DNA of 64,000 nucleotides, from positions 124,001 to 188,000 of the forward strand of contig JAYKKR010000011.1 in the NCBI GenBank assembly GCA_036971615.1, written 5' to 3'. Under the pieces are notes generated by a model, which saw only the letters and a program-made list of their open reading frames with translations, had not been told where the DNA came from and searched no databases. Of this stretch, positions 12,491-25,340 are shown piece by piece. The DNA is from Amyloporia xantha. Taxonomy: Eukaryota; Basidiomycota; Agaricomycetes; Polyporales; Adustoporiaceae. The translations under genes were made by a program, and so were the position numbers. The stretch's first letter is position 1; every line of letters begins with the position of its first letter.

Positions 12491-15136
12491 CTCATTTTAC
12501 TGACTTTCAAAGTACATCTTAGATAAGAACTAGCATTGGCAAAATCCATTACCATTTTTCTTACTGACTTATCATCTCTGACTCCCAAATTAACAAATAT
12601 TCAAGACAGCCAATCAACATGTCTGTTCTTAACCTTCTCCTGATTTCTGTTGATATATTTCTTTGAGTTCCTACTCAAAAGGAAAAGTTTAGTTTTTTTG
12701 ATGCATAAGTGTTTAATAAGCACTCATGAGTTGTACATCAAAGTGAGAGGAATTATGTATATATATATATATATGTTATCTATATACACATAATCACCAA
12801 TGTCTTTGTGCCATTAGCTATTATAGCTGAATTGCTGAAGGGTATAATAGGAAGGGCCCTCCGGGCAAACCTGGACACTTCTGGTAATACCCCAGAACCA
12901 GAGGCAAACAACTGAGCGTCCACTAGTAGTCAAGTAAATAACAGAAATTCTATCAGTCAAGTTGGATAACTTGGTGTAACTCGAATCTCTGAGTCTTATC
13001 GAGTCTACAAGATGTGCCTCATGGCTTCAGTGATTCCTCAAGTTGGGGCCAATCAGCCAATCAGAAAGCTCACCTTGTGGTTAATTTTTCAAAGAAATGT
13101 GTTACAATCATGGCAATGAATATAGGATGTCCACTTCCCACCACCCAGTGGCATACTGACCCACACTGATGTAGAGGTGCAAACGCAACCACCGTGACAG
13201 TCTGCAGGACAGAAGAAAACACCAACTGAGGAGACAGGGCACAAATGTAATAACACATTTCAATCATGTAACCTCAAATATAGTTGGACAAAAACAAGAC
13301 TAAGTATTCCTACATAAAATAGCTGACATCATACATATCATGACTAAAATGAGCAGACATATGAAGACCACTACAATCAACCATATACAGCAAGAGGAAT
13401 ATCACCGAAGATGGAAATGCATGTTCTCACGAATACAAATTTGATATCTGTCTCAATTGTATAACATTATGTAATTGCTTTTCTTTTTCTCCCCACAAGA
13501 CCTGAGACACTTTGTGTCCAGGAAAACATTTACATAATATAATTCCTAGCATCACTCATGACTGATTTAGTGACTGTCTGATACCAGCTACTATACAGGA
13601 TAGAAGCTGCAGTACTCTGCAACAACACCACAACATGACACCTTTGAATACTAATCCTGATCATTGTGAAGCCTACCAGATGTGAAGACCTCAAGATTTT
13701 GTCTCTGCTATTTCAAGTTGGCTGCTGCCTCACTCCTTCTTGAACATTTGATAACACATCTCTAGTTTTCACTTTCTGTATTTTTGTAAATATTTGACTA
13801 CAACACCAATTCTACATGATGTTTTCTCTTCATAGGTGCCAATCTGGCAAACACCACTTTCTTAGCCTACTTATGTCCTGAATTTTCTTGAGCAAAAGCT
13901 TTAAGAAAAAAATGAGGTAAGAGCTTAAGCATAAATTCATCACACTGGGGGTGATGAATGATGTCCCAACTCCAAAAGGGCATGCAAATATGGACAGAGC
14001 AGGTTAAATTTGTCAGAAAGTTTGGAGGCCTGATATTCCATACAAAGCTTACTTGTTAGCTAGAGATCCAGGAGCATTGTATGTTCTTGTAGCATGTCTG
14101 GCACTCAGCATATTCAATCAGTTAGGACTGTATTTGATGTATATATGAAGTCCAGACATCCATCCTTACCCATAGTGTCATCAGATGAGCTGAGTTTGAG
14201 TCTCGTTTAAGCCTTATTTTACCTTAATGTACATTCAATTCAAACTTAGTCCAAACTTAGTCTGTATTCATCTTGTTCATACCAGCTTTTCAGTGTAAAT
14301 GTCCACAGAAATGCAACTTTTATTATAGGACCTCAAGCATCTGGTGATTCCGGCCAGTAAAGCAGGATCATATGCTCTAAGAATACTGTAAAAACTTAAT
14401 GAGATTTTAGTACTCTCAGTAATCCTCAGATTGCCTTTAATTTCACAGAATTCTAGTGTAGAATATCAAAACATCATCCAGGGACACTTCTTCAAAAAAA
14501 GATGTAAGAGAGCAAATGAGGAATTATACTCCTAATTCTATTTTCTAAATTCTGACAGTAAGTCTGCTAGACGTGGATGATGTCATCTGAAACACGGGTG
14601 CACCTACGCCTGAGTTCAATCATGGATATTTCAGTAAAGCCCCACTGACATGTTCACTTGCTATCCAAACTTGACCCATACTTAATTAAGACTTACTCCA
14701 GACTTAATCTGGCTCAATACAGATGAAGTCCAGATATAAACAAATCTCTAGAAGGACTTACAGTATATATAATGTAAAGTCATGTGAGTCATGCACCTTA
14801 TACAAGGATCAGTAGTCTAGTGGTCATATTGTTAATGGGTTTACCTGTGTGATTACTTATGATGGTAATGTATTTGCTCAATTTCACCCAATATAATTTT
14901 ATTCTTCTTCTGATCAACTTTTTGGATCATCAGGAGTAAGTCTTCTGCTACTTTATCTCAGATCAGGACTCTTGGTATAAAGATATCCCATAGAAATAGA
15001 AAGTGTTGCATCATTGATGAAACAAGATAATGCACCTATCACATTAATGTTGAAAATATAATCTGTTATAAGTGACATTCCTACATGATCATAATCACCA
15101 TATTGCTGTATGCAAGTAAAACTTTCATACATGTCT
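12491..15136. other. AT-rich island without a resolved gene
   Basis: This stretch is visibly AT-rich, with a short (TA)n run at about 12755-12773. It holds no long ORF. Several minus-strand donor-like and acceptor-like sites and short coding-like pieces exist (for example 13267-13070), so further intron-rich exons may be hidden here, as in the adjoining Ulp1 gene, but I could not chain them. Confidence 0.4.
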
Positions 15137-17172
15137 TTACAACACTAACTTCTCAATTTCTGTAATAAGCTTCATCCGTATATATCTGACTTGGTTATGC
15201 TTCCAGTCCATGTCACATTCATGGCTTGAATATTCATTCTCATTACAAGTCTGGAGTTGTATCTGAGCTAAGTGTATATGCTATTTGATAAATGTTTACC
15301 CACATTGATCAAGTTTTGATACATGGATGGGTTTTCCAAAAATGTTTGCACAAAATGTAATAGGTATACACCACAGTCATGATTATTTGACTGCTTGGGG
15401 ACCTGCACATAATAGGTATATGGATGTAAGTGCTGATGATCTTTTATAGTGACAAACCAGAGCAGTTCTTCCTATCATATCTCCAAGCCCAGCATCTCCC
15501 TTTTTATGTTGAGCTTCACTTTTCAGATACTCCATAAGGTTTGTAATTATGGTAGAGTGATTTGTTCCCAATGAGTCAAACACCAAAATTTCAGTCCTGA
15601 TCATAAGCATAATTTTAGTACTCCAAGGTTGTAATTGACCACTGATAAATGAGACGGGAATATATGTTTCTCTACCTGAGATCCTTTGAGAGTTGATGAG
15701 AATGAGACGGTTGCTTATAAGATTTTCTATCCTTATTCTGCCATCCTGGTATGAAGAAAGACTGAGAACAGTTCTAAAGATCTTGAATGACTTTTACCAC
15801 ATACCTGATTTTTTATTTTTATGTCTGAAGAATAGAAACATTGACATGGATCTTACACAGATTCATATTGAAATGACTTACTGTGGATCTTTCAATATCA
15901 AAATATCATTGGTACTATCCATAATATCAGACTCATCACTTGAAGTATCTGGATACAAGGGGCATAATTCTTCTTCAATCCCCCAAGAGGGTACATATTC
16001 ATCTTTAGTATCATTTTGCTTGTTTTTGTTTATAGTTAGTGCAGATGCTTTCAGATCAAGGGTTTTGTCACTATGCTCAGTCATGAGCTTGTCAGGCATC
16101 AGCTATCATAGTGTACCAACCTGCTGGTTAAAAACTTGACTTTATCCTTCTCCTTCATGGTAAGGAATTGTGGATTGCAAATGATTGCAGAAAACCAATG
16201 GAAGCTAAAATTTCAAGATATCAACAGATGACTTCAATATCATGCAAATCAAAAACACTTTTCATTTATAGGCACTACCAAATATCTTTTTTCAAAGATG
16301 TCAACTTTTGATGTCCAGTCTTTCACATGTTGGTATTGAATTTTATCACTGTCAGAAGAAATATGTACTAAAGATGTCCAACATCCTGCAGCACTCACTG
16401 TTGAGATGTCAATTTTGTGTAAAAAAATGAATTGAACATGTAGGTCTGTGCAGCAATTTCTGGATCATGTATATTCAATTTTTCCCAAATATTCCTGCAA
16501 TTGTCATATATTTATTTATCATATTGAATAACTTTCAAACTTACTTCAGACCAAATTCAATCAATGTATCATTTAGCCATGACTGTGGACGCAGGCGCTC
16601 AAGATCACTCTTATAAATTGTGACACCTCCAAGAGCTGGTGTTGGATATATCAATAGACTGTCAACAGGAGGCTGAAAGTTAGTGAGGAATTTCAAACAG
16701 AGCATGTAGACAAATACATGTTATCTGATCTTTGTTCTTCCTGGCTGTTTTGACTATGACTCTGCTGGAAACTGCCAGTGGCAGGCTGTGAGTGATGAGA
16801 CGGCCTCAAATTATTGGCAAAATCCACAATCAATTCCTGGGTGGCTATTCAATTCAACTTCAACCTACATTCTGCTTCTTGAATATTCTACTAGATGAGG
16901 CTAGATAGCCATGATGTTTCAAGATAAGCTTCCAGGAAATATGTGGTTAGATGATTGACTCAACATGATTCTTCACTGACATCCTATTGATGAAGTAGTT
17001 ACTAATTGTCACAGAACCCAATGCATTTTACTACATACCCTGTTCCAGCGACACGATGTGCCTCAGTGCGGTCATCTGGGATCATAGTTTGAGGTGGCAC
17101 TGTAGTGCCAAAACCTCTCGAACGAGTATTTCCTCTTATAGATTCTGGAAGGTGAGAGGTATCCAAAGGCAT
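15137..17172 (-). CDS. Ulp1/SENP-type SUMO protease (peptidase C48), intron-rich
   Basis: No single ORF shows this gene, but phase-consistent splicing does. ATG at 17172 opens a Ser/Thr-rich N-terminus. A segment with LRPQSWLNDTLIEFGLK (about 16660-16545) begins the protease fold, then FNSFFYTKLTS, then exon 16348-16259 with KDWTSKVDIFEKRYLVVPIN. Exon 16204-16121 follows, carrying the catalytic His in HWFSAIICNP. A linker comes next (exons 16070-15882, 15824-15805 and 15745-15676), then exon 15596-15458 with the catalytic Asp in ILVFDSLG. Exon 15402-about 15300 has the oxyanion Gln and nucleophile Cys in KQSNNHDCGVYLLHF. The last exon ends at the TAA at 15139-15137. Most introns are 50-60 nt; the last is only 32-41 nt depending on the donor chosen. 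All four key residues are present and I see no frame break. The long insert between His and Asp recalls the Ulp2/SENP6 branch. Such enzymes cleave SUMO from nuclear proteins, and related proteases also occur in transposons. Exons between about 17030 and 16870 are not settled. Codon use is far more AT-rich than in neighbou­ring genes. Confidence 0.85.
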
Positions 17173-17429
17173 GTCGACTGGGAATCAGCTTCCTGGACTA
17201 CTGTAGCCGTCGTACACGATTGAGGTTCGACGTTGAATGTTCAGTTCAGAGAAGGGCTGCGGCCGGGCCAAAGAACTTTAAACTTGAGCGTCTATAGATT
17301 CGTTACTTGTGCACCCCGACGAACCCCCCACAGCCATTTTCTGACCTGGTACAACACACCCAATTCGGACCAAAAATCGAACCTCGTGCGAAGGAGGCCG
17401 AATATGCTTCAAAATGGGATCGGACCTCC

Positions 17430-18751
17430 AGGGCGTTCCTCAAAAGTGCCACTGTGCGCTCGGTAATTACCAGTGTTACAATCGACAAATATATATTGTG
17501 CTCTCTGCGCCGCTTGTTGAGATACAGGCAGATATCACTAATTCGCTCTATGCACCTACTAGGCAGACGGCAGATGCGATCATTAGGCATGCGACGCGCA
17601 TTATAAAGAGTATGGCGGAGTACCGCCGACAGCTGCCGGACAACTACAAATGGTTCTTCAGCGGTTCAGACGATTGACCACCGGAGCAGCGAACGAGGCT
17701 TGTGCAGGACATCACGGAGGATCAGGGCTTGACCCTGTTGAAGATTGGGATTACCAGGATCCCGCTCCTCCGTGCTCTCTTCAGCTCCAAGGAGCTTGAC
17801 TATACACATCGGTACTCTGCGCTTCGATGGTACGTTTCACCGATGTTGCTCGCAGCTGTTGAGGTGGCTGACACTTTCCTACAGCTATCCGTACCTCGCA
17901 CAAGATCATTGTGGAACACAATCAACTGATACGGTTCCCCGACATCGCGTTCTTTGTCTCGCCTATCTCACTCCATATCGCAGCCATGGTCGTATCATAT
18001 GGTCACGTTGCCACCCCATCGACCACTAAGTCGCTCTCGAGGACGTGTGGATGGCACTGGATCTGCTACCCAGCTTCCGTTGGCGATGGGAGCGCAAGGA
18101 TGTCAATGGTGGCCACCCTCTCATTGCCAAACTCGCCGAGAGAGTGCACAATGTCAACTTGCACCAAGTCGCGCCCACCACCGCCCCCATGCATATATCG
18201 GAGATGGACTGGGATACGGACAAGCTGCTCTCTCCGAAGAATGGATCTCAGGGGGCACCTGATAGCTGTAGCCCGTCAATGGGCCCTGCGCAGTATTCTG
18301 GCAGTACGATCTCACACGGTGCTCAGACTTCTGGGGGCAGTTCGTCCGGGAAAGGCAGTCCCGGCCGCAACAGTATAAATGGCGCCCCAGGTACACCGGC
18401 AGATAAGAAGCTTGCGGAGGTGCCCGCAGGTTTGTTCTATCCATTCTATCCTGAGAATCAGAACGTTGCCGCAAATGCTGCGGCAGCAGTGGCTACAAGC
18501 GGGAACAATGGACAGGACTTCAATCATCTACTAGCGGCTGCCACGTCTCAGCCTATGGGAACATACGGATACCAGTCATCACAGGAGTCGTACATGCTGG
18601 AAGAGAAGGATACCGTTCTCAGCTCGTCTGCTGGGATGCAGATGTGGGTGAGTACCCTCATAATATATCCGCGTGTGACATGTTTGAATTTGAATATTCA
18701 CAGAATGGACAGAGACCGATGGCTCAATTTGGAATGCCGGTGCAGCAGTAA
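17430..18751 (+). pseudogene. Decayed C-terminal part of a fungal-specific transcription factor
   Basis: Coding-like segments such as LVEIQADITNSLYAP, QDITEDQGLTLLKIGITRI and FPDIAFFVSPISLHIAAMVV resemble the middle domain of a large basidiomycete regulator of the Zn2Cys6/fungal-specific transcription factor type. I recognise the family only generally. The long final exon from about 18025 encodes VWMALDLLPSFRWRWERKDV, a disordered Gly/Ser/Asn tail and, after a 57 nt intron, ends FGMPVQQ at 18751. No Zn2Cys6 cluster is visible, because the 5' side abuts the start of the Ulp1 gene. TGA at 17675-17677 stands where a Trp codon is expected after FSGSDD, and a one-base frame break near 18025 precedes VALEDVW. 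It is therefore 5'-truncated and interrupted. The decay matches that of the neighbouring chitin synthase and SEC27 copies. Confidence 0.65.
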
Positions 18752-18859
18752 AATGGGATAACGACGACCGATGAATGATACGCTGTGTGTAAGACCGCCT
18801 CTGATTATTTTGGATGTATTTTCGTTGAAATTGCTGTCCTCTCGCTGCGAGTACTGTAT

Positions 18860-21800
18860 AGTTGTAAGTAACAGTCATGAGGTCCTGCGTACTGAGATAA
18901 TTCCGCAGCGCATTGATGAGGTCGTCGTCGCTAGGGTCAGGGTTCATACTCGGGCCGGCAAATGGATTGACCGAAGTCGCAAGCGAAAATGTAGACATAG
19001 GTCGTTGCATCATTCCCATGGGTGGTGGATGCGCGAATCCAGACTGTGAACCACTTCCTTCCACCTCACCGCCGAACATAGTGAGGTTCGTCATGATGGT
19101 ATTGCGGGGCGCCGTCGGCATCATGCCATACACGCTGGCCGTGTGCTGCTATGGCAGAGGTGCAGGCATCGCCATGTGGCCATAGGCAGAACAAGCGACG
19201 GACCCTGATCCGCCGCCCGCCGGCATGAAAGGCAGACTGTACTGCGACATTACTGGCTGACCGCCATAATGCGACAAATTTGACTGCGATGGCCTTCCGC
19301 GAAGATTCAGGTTGGAGCTTTTGTGACCGAGTGCATTGGTGTCTCGGTAGTAATCACTTGCCTGCGATTCTTTGTGGAAGCTACGCGGCGACTGCGATCT
19401 CGATGGAACACGGGATCGTACTTGAGAATGTGGCTTGCTGCTATACCCAGTTTCGTCGGAATGACGCGAGCCTGTTTCTCAAGCTTCCGCCTCGTACTCT
19501 GTTGGAATTATTCAGCTGACAGTCCTTCAGGAAGTAACTAGGCGCAACATACCGCTGAACTTCTTCAGAGGGATCATCGAACCGTCGAACTTCTCGTCAT
19601 CATTCATGATGACTTTCTTGTTGCTCCTTCGCTAATCACAAGACGCGTGTTTCCCCAACTAAAGTCATCCATGCACCAGACTGAGTAGAGGGGCAAGAAG
19701 AAACTGTACACAAGGTATCTGTAACAATATCTTCGCATGAGACTCAATGGACGTACGAAAGGAGATAGACAACCATCCATCCGATTAACATGAATTCCCG
19801 CTTGAGGAGGAAGATTATAGCCTGTGGAGTCGGTTAGAATCACATCGACATGCAACTTCTGGCATGCTTACCTGCAGACCGTACACGGCAGCTATCATGA
19901 CGATCGAAATGAGAGGGACGGCTGCTTTTCCTGTGGCAACAACAATGATCAGATAGAACAACTCTGAAAGGCGTCATTGAAGGTTCGACGTGCGTGGCGG
20001 GTAAGATCTATAATTCCATGAGTTAAGTGGAATTGTGTAGCTCATACATGACACGTACCAAAGTTCCCAAAAGATCAATGAACACGAAGAATCGCATGGA
20101 GAAACAACAGAACCCGAAGAGTTCAGGGAGGAAGACGAGCTCGCAAAGATTGTGCACAGTCGAGTTGATCCATCGATGACGCTAAGAGAACAGAACTCGC
20201 CAGGGTTCCGGTGCTATCGTACGGGCTAGCACGTTCGGAGTGAACTTCGTCCGGAAGGTAGGGAAATTCTTGAGTAGAAGGGTCGTCAAGTACCGATCTT
20301 CACCGAGCGAATACAGGTTCTTCTGATGCAACGTGTCGACATTAGGTTCGGAATATTCCTCGATGATGCGATTGGAGATGATGATTGGGCGAACCTTGTC
20401 TGCTGTCCGGATGCGATACATGGAGAAACATCGAGGCAGACAAGGCACAGAGCCAAACAGACTCTCGAATGCCTTGGACAGATGGTGCGAAAGATAATAT
20501 TCATAGACCTGATGAATTCTTTAGCAATGGCCAGGGTGCTAGATCTGAAAATGAGAGGCGACGTATCTGAATCATCGTCCACCAGGACCCTTCTTCATTG
20601 TTAAGTCTCGTTTCCCCACAAATACCAATGATACTCGAGTCGTCCGCTCCACCGCGGCCGCTACTAAACGATTCAGCGAATCAAGTGTCACCGCCCATGG
20701 CATAGTATAAGCTGCGTTTATGAGAATATTGAATATGCTTACTGTATCGGCGTCGATAGTAAAAATGTATTCATAGAATGCGGGGTCGATACCAATGGCG
20801 TTTCGCATCTGACGGAATATCTCCAGCTCCATGGGTGGCATGGGTACGTCAAAGTGCACTCGGTTGAGGTACTGCATGACGAGAATCTGACTATCACGCT
20901 TGCCACGATTGCCGGGTTTTGTGCGTTCCGTAGGCTTTCCAACTTTCACAACCATATATCTCGGATACGTCAAGAGCGGACGTGGGGAGGACAGCTATCA
21001 AAAGACTCACGGGACGATATGACCCTCAAATTCATATAAGCCCGAGTAGATTTTGCCATAATTGATCGCCTTCAAGCCTTCACCAACAGACTTAAACAGC
21101 AGTGGCTCAAAATCGAGCTTAGGGTCAACGCCAAGAATGTCCAGTACAATACGCGGAGTCGTCCGATCGTTACCAGTACCAATGATGTTACCATCGCAAG
21201 TGATGAACATGAGCTTGCGCTTGTCATCACAGTTCAACGCTGCCAAAGAGTCCAACGTCCGGCGTAGTGATTCCTCGCCTTCCGTGTAGCAGGGGACTTG
21301 ACATATGACAAACTTGTCTAGCATCTCTGGAGTACCCGAAGGAGACAATTGCAAGGCAGCCAGGACTGTACACAATAATTAGGATGAGGTGTTTTTAAAT
21401 ACGATGAATCTGCTCACACTTCACTCCCATAGAGGCCATGATCAAAGCCGAGAAGACCAAGAGCATGTTCTGCACCTGACAGCGGGGCGTGTCTCGGAAA
21501 TCGAGTTCTCCGAAATAGAAGAGGTTCTTGATGTCATTGATGTTTTCGTCAAGATATGTCGCGTTCATATTAGCAAGGACACCTTGAATGGACTTTGAAA
21601 TGTCCTGGCCAGGCTGCTTCTCACACAGATCGGTCAAGTCCGTGTCGAGGAGCTGATACGGACCCTGATCGTCGTTCATATACAGCGTGTGGAAATAGGC
21701 TGAGAGGTCGTAGACGCTGTTATCCCAGATTGCCCAGAGACTGAACGCAATAGTAGCGAAGGAGTCAGCTCATGCACATCGGGACAGCGAAGTGTGCTGC

Positions 21801-24800
21801 TTACCGTTGATCGATTGTAGGCTCGGGTTCGTCAGCATTAGGCGAATCCTGCCCTCGCCGTAAACTAATTTCTTGTCATACAGGAAGGCACCTATGTGGA
21901 ACTGATTCATTTTTGGCTGGAATATGGCGGTGTACCAATTGTTTGCATACAGAGCACTGAATTTATGTGACTGTAAAGCGCCCGAAGTATGTATCGCCGT
22001 CTCCGAGTTGGTAGGGGGTGTCAGGGAAAGCTGCAGATTGTTCACAAGCCTAGGACAAGCGAGAGTGAGAGGTGGCGGGAAGTAATATGTCATGTCTTGC
22101 CCGGCAAGCTGTTCAAGAAGACTGGCGCTGTTGCTTGGCTCGCTCTGCATATCGCTATGGTGTCCTTGAACGAAATTGCTGACATCATACACCTGTCATT
22201 GGACGGCGACGTAGAAATCGTCGGTTCCTGTGTGCTCGACGAGCTGGGTTGTGTTCCACGCTTTGTCATAGTCCGGGAATAACAGGCGGCCGATATAGAA
22301 GAGGACGATACCATTGAAGAAGAGGATCAGGAAGAAGATCGCATTTTTTCCCGCCATGCAAGTCGAATGTCTGCACGTTTCACGCGTCCGACTTTCCTGA
22401 GACAGAAGCTTGGCATCCAGAAGGTCATCATCCACACAACGATAAGCCATTATCGCCGAGTGCGACCTCCACAGTGTTCGGCGCCTCTCGAACGATCATC
22501 TCACCAGCCTCCGAATGCTCCAGAAGATGCCCCAGAAGAGGTGTCGCTCCGTAGCTCCCGCCCTTCTTGTCCACCTCCGAGCCCCAGACCTCGCCATCTG
22601 GTTCGCTGTACCCTGGTGTTCCGTCGAGCTTAGGAGTGGACAGACCGACCTGCCCATAGCCACCGTTCGAGTTGGGCTCGCGGCAGGAAGTTCCGTTGGT
22701 CCCTGTTCGAGCCGACAGGAAATTGTCGTCGCTCCCTGTACCGTAGTAGATCCCGTGAGTTGCGAAAGGGCCTTCCAGATGCGTGTACTCGGTAGCATCA
22801 TCAGGTAAGACGCTCTCTTCGTCATCGCCTCCCTCTCTTGAACCCTTTCTCTGCTCCTTCTCCGCTGCTCGTAGGACGTCTTCCGCCATCTTCCAAGATG
22901 CATAGGTCACCCAGATCGGGCGATGGCCCACGACATAATCATCACCCTCTTGCCCGCCGTTCGCCTGTGCGCACTGCCTGATCCTCTCTGCCTCTGAGCT
23001 ACGCATCGTCGGCACATACACAAAATGTGGCGTGCTCGAAGTCAGCGATGAAGTCCGTTTTCCGTCGAGATACCAGATCCGGTAGAAGTAGAGCGCGAGT
23101 TTGAGCCTTGACTCTCCGCTTATCGAAAGACTTTGACGAGCCCGAATCGTTCGGTCGAATACATGATACTGTCCATAGACGAGTCCTATCAAGGCTGGCC
23201 GTGATTTCGGAGAGCTGGTGGTTGAGCGGAGTGGTGATAGGGTAGACTTTCGACGGATCCAAGTGAGGGTGCTCCTCTTTCTCCAAGGACAAGGCACCGT
23301 CACGAGAGAGTATCCCTGTTGGCTGGCGAAGAGGACGTGAGGAAAGTTGAGCTTGAACGATGATGCTTTCATCCTTTGTATGTCTCTCTGTGGCCAGGCT
23401 AGGTCCAGACATGAGCTTCGCGACAAACGAATCGGTGGAGTTGCGAAGAAGAGCGACGAAGGCCGAATCGAGGATGTCGGTGTCCTTCTCCGATGAAGTC
23501 TTGAATATCGTAAGAGCAGGGACCCACGAAGTGGTTTATTCCGGACATCTGACTCGGTGAAGACTCTGGCGGACTCGCAATGAAGGACGCATGAACGCCA
23601 AACTTTCCGACGAGATCCTGCAACATTTCCTCGTCCCTCTTCTCCCCGCTCTCGCCTGACTTGAAGAATGAACACACCTTGTTCATAACCCAACATTCCC
23701 CCTGGCTTCTTACTTGCCCTCTCGCTTAGCTGAGACCCACGCAGCAGCTCAATACAAGCCGAGTTGTCCATTGTCGTGATCGGGGGTAAGGAGATGCCAT
23801 CGCCGGTAAGCTGACCGCTGTATCTAACCGAATCCTCGAACACGTTACGGAGCGCATATGGTTGGATCACCTCGTTTGAGAAGTTGATGCAGAACTCATC
23901 AAATCCTGCTTGACCATGAGGCAACAGGAGCGGTGCTGGACCACCGAAATATACGGAGGCTGAGTCGGGAGGTCCCTTCGTCTGGAATCCAGGCTGGTCC
24001 AACAATACGATTTGAGATGGAGGTGGTGGATCCCGAGGACTCGGCGCAATCCTGTTATTAGCGGTTTCGACGACGAGGGCGAACAGAATCGCGTAAAGGT
24101 CTCGCATAAGAGAATCGCGCTGGGCTGCACTCTGTTGTGCATTGAACATAACAGTCACGTATAACACCTTCCGAACATAGCTTGTCTTGTTCGAGAGGGT
24201 CTCGCTCAGTTCATCCGAAGGGACACCCAATAGCCGCGCCACTTCCTCGAGGAGCAATGGATTAGCGACGTATGCGGAAACATAACACCCATCCGACTCG
24301 GTGAACTGCGCGTTTCCTAGAAGCAAGATGGCTACGAGAAGACTGAAGATGGAGGAGATATGCTTGGATTTGAAACCAAGAGTCTTCATTGCCACGCGTA
24401 AATCGTCCATGGCAATAGAGTCGTCGCTGAACGGGCCGGAAGGCAGTCGGTAGCAGCCCAACGAGGTTAGTCCGACGGATCTTCCAAATTGAACCGGGGG
24501 CGTTCCTCCGGAGTTGCTCCAGCCAAGAACTAGCAAGGCGCTTGGTACGCCCGTTCGTCGTACGAGACGGTTCGGGCGGGACTTGTCGAGGCCAAACGTG
24601 AGGACCTTCGCCGAACTGATGCAACCGTGCTCGCTGAAGTGCAGCTGGAGATAGCGACCTGGCGCGACACATTAGGATTAATTAAAGTCTTCGCATTGCC
24701 AAACGAGTCGAGAAGCGGAGTGAAAGCGTTGATCTGATTCGCTAGTGTCTTCTCCTTGTTTGAATGAGCAGATGATCTTAGGACTCGGTTCACGAGCTGT

Positions 24801-25340
24801 GAGCTAGAACTCTTTCCAAAGGTCATGAGCCTCTTATGAATGTCGTGAGTCAATCGCACACCTCTTTACGAGGCGTGTGGAAACTCACAGAAACATGGTC
24901 GACTACGAGTCATTTCTTCCCATCAGCAGGTGAGCCATAGCAGCAAGGTCAGAAAGGTGCATTGGCAAGGGTGGTAGACCACCTGGCAGAGGCAGACTGG
25001 TGTCCTGGTAGCACTCTCGGTAACCCTTTGCACCGGCATCGTTCACGTTAGCTAACGTTTCCAGGGATTGATTATATGTGCTGGTTCTTGTGGTAGGCCT
25101 GCTTGGAAGCGTGCCTGGAGAGAAAACGGCATGAACAGAAAAGTAGACTATCGCAGACGTTGAGCCCGAGACAAGATCCTGAGCTCTCCGGAGCTGATCG
25201 CCTGAGATGCTTATGTGGCCATAGACGACGAAATGAAGGGATCGAAAGAGCGTGTTCGCCGCACTGCACGAGGAAATAAATAAATGTGAGACAGGTGGCA
25301 CCAAATCCTGTAGAGATGTCTCGGATGCATGACCGGGATG
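18860..25340 (-). pseudogene. Chitin synthase with myosin-like head (class V/VII type), decayed
   Basis: The order of domains is that of the motor-head chitin synthases, which make chitin at the hyphal tip membrane. N-terminal motor-like sequence runs over about 25340-23000 (ETLANVNDAGAKGY, SFGNAKTLINPN, LYAILFALVVETANNRIAP). It is followed by TDATEY/SARTGTNG linkers, membrane segments, and a cytochrome b5-like part with VYDVSNFV near 22190. The glycosyltransferase core follows, with [35 protein letters not shown] and [19 protein letters not shown]. The C-terminal membrane segments precede DDFSWGNTR, and a tail ends in a DEK_C-like PSDDDLINALRNYLSTQDLM near 18880. Breaks are many. The QRRRW catalytic motif reads stop-R-H-R-W (TAG at 20184-20182). 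The P-loop GxxGSGKSS is reduced to FGKSSSS. A splice donor after WWTMIQ (about 20575) reads AT instead of GT. Single-base frame breaks occur near 24665, 20650 and 19608. The DEK_C domain is cut short. It cannot encode an active enzyme as given. Confidence 0.85.

Noticed and set aside
15596..15675. A Ulp1 frame that would replace the catalytic His by Pro (Q-P-W) just before TEILVFDSLG
   Set aside because: This segment is an intron (GTAGAG..GATCAG) in the phase-consistent model. The real HW motif is upstream at about 16200.
22428..24536. A single intact 702-codon gene
   Set aside because: It is a fortuitously open frame that starts and ends within the chitin synthase copy and switches away from the conserved frame in its second half.
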